5,513 nucleotides of DNA, taken from Myxococcales bacterium (GTDB lineage: Bacteria; Myxococcota_A; UBA9160; SMWR01). The stretch spans positions 1 through 5,513 of the forward strand of contig JACZXC010000229.1 in the NCBI GenBank assembly GCA_022571825.1. The letters are read 5' to 3'. The translations under genes and the position numbers were made by a program. How positions within the stretch are numbered: position 1 is the first letter of the stretch; each line of letters starts with the position of its first letter. Below are positions 5,134 to 5,513 of this stretch, in pieces. Under the pieces are notes generated by a model. That model was not told where the DNA came from and did not search any database. It saw only the letters and a list, made by a program, of their open reading frames with translations.

Positions 5134-5513
5134 ATGCGGCACCCGTCCGCCTTCAAGCCCGACTTTGGCGCCACCGCTGCGGATTACGCCCGCTACCGGG
5201 CCGGTTTCCCGGACTCGTTCTTCGATCGGCTGAGACCCTTCGGAATCGGTTTCCCGGACCAGGTCGTGGTCGATCTGGGAACCGGCACGGGTGCGCTGGC
5301 CCGGGGCTTCGCCGCCCGAGGCTGCCGGGTTACGGGCATCGACCCGGCCGAGCCGCTTCTCGAGGAGGCGCGGGAGCTGGGTCGGCACGCGGGTGTGGAC
5401 GTGGAGTATCGGATCGGGCGAGCCGAGGACACGGGTCTTCCGAGCCGATCGGCCGACGTGGTCAGCGCGGGACAGTGTTGGCACTGGTTCGACCGCAAGG
5501 CCGCGGCCGGGGA
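5134..5513 (+). CDS. Class I SAM-dependent methyltransferase, N-terminal part (runs off right edge)
   Basis: The frame is open from ATG 5134 to the window edge, giving 126 residues. It opens with FKPDFGATAADYARYRAGFP, a usual start for UbiE/YcgJ-like small-molecule methyltransferases. The SAM-binding Rossmann motif I is VVDLGTGTGALARGF (residues 45-59). Acidic D70 in GIDPAEPLLEEAR would contact the SAM ribose. Motif III-like GRAEDTGLP (95-103) and ADVVSAGQCWHWFD (107-120) follow. The substrate is unknown. It is transcribed away from the receptor operon with no evident functional link. No Shine-Dalgarno precedes the ATG, and the frame stays open upstream, but the family alignment I recall favours this start; a leaderless message is possible. 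Confidence 0.9.
   Translation, partial: MRHPSAFKPDFGATAADYARYRAGFPDSFFDRLRPFGIGFPDQVVVDLGTGTGALARGFAARGCRVTGIDPAEPLLEEARELGRHAGVDVEYRIGRAEDTGLPSRSADVVSAGQCWHWFDRKAAAG

Noticed and set aside
4819..5484. 221-codon open frame on the minus strand
   Set aside because: It runs antisense through the clear methyltransferase motifs and across the strong stem at 5010-5043, and has no domain of its own.

Overview
This is a GC-rich window from a Gram-negative bacterium: it encodes a TonB-dependent outer-membrane receptor and a periplasmic YfiR-type protein. The sequence does not fix the phylum. The receptor and sensor genes look like those of proteobacteria or related diderms. The recombinase DNA at the left edge looks alphaproteobacterial to me, but that is recollection of family style, not a search result.

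Layout, right to left along the minus strand. A TonB-dependent receptor (4706-2691) is followed after 12 nt by a YfiR/DUF4154 protein (2678-2109). After 2 nt comes a membrane sensor starting at GTG 2106, with two transmembrane segments, a CHASE8-like extracytoplasmic domain, HAMP and a chemoreceptor-type coiled coil. The three genes form a tight operon. It is plausibly an envelope-to-cytoplasm signalling unit: receptor in the outer membrane, YfiR in the periplasm, sensor in the inner membrane. In the well-known YfiR/YfiN system the partner is a CHASE8-HAMP-GGDEF diguanylate cyclase; here the visible output side is a chemoreceptor-like helical rod.

The sensor is broken. Near position 888 its reading frame passes directly, in frame, into the C-terminal catalytic half of a tyrosine recombinase (HxxR, LGH and Tyr nucleophile present, first Arg box absent), and the chemoreceptor signalling tip is missing. 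The recombinase fragment overlaps by 8 nt a second tyrosine recombinase (512 to beyond position 1), so the left about 890 bases are part of a multi-recombinase mobile element. The junction is either a real rearrangement or an assembly chimera.

On the right, a class I SAM-dependent methyltransferase starts at 5134 on the plus strand and runs off the window. The 427-bp divergent intergenic region (4707-5133) contains several inverted repeats, including a perfect 14-bp stem at 5010-5043 that overlaps a second dyad at 4999-5013. I found no recognisable riboswitch, tRNA, CRISPR array or convincing sigma-70 promoter.
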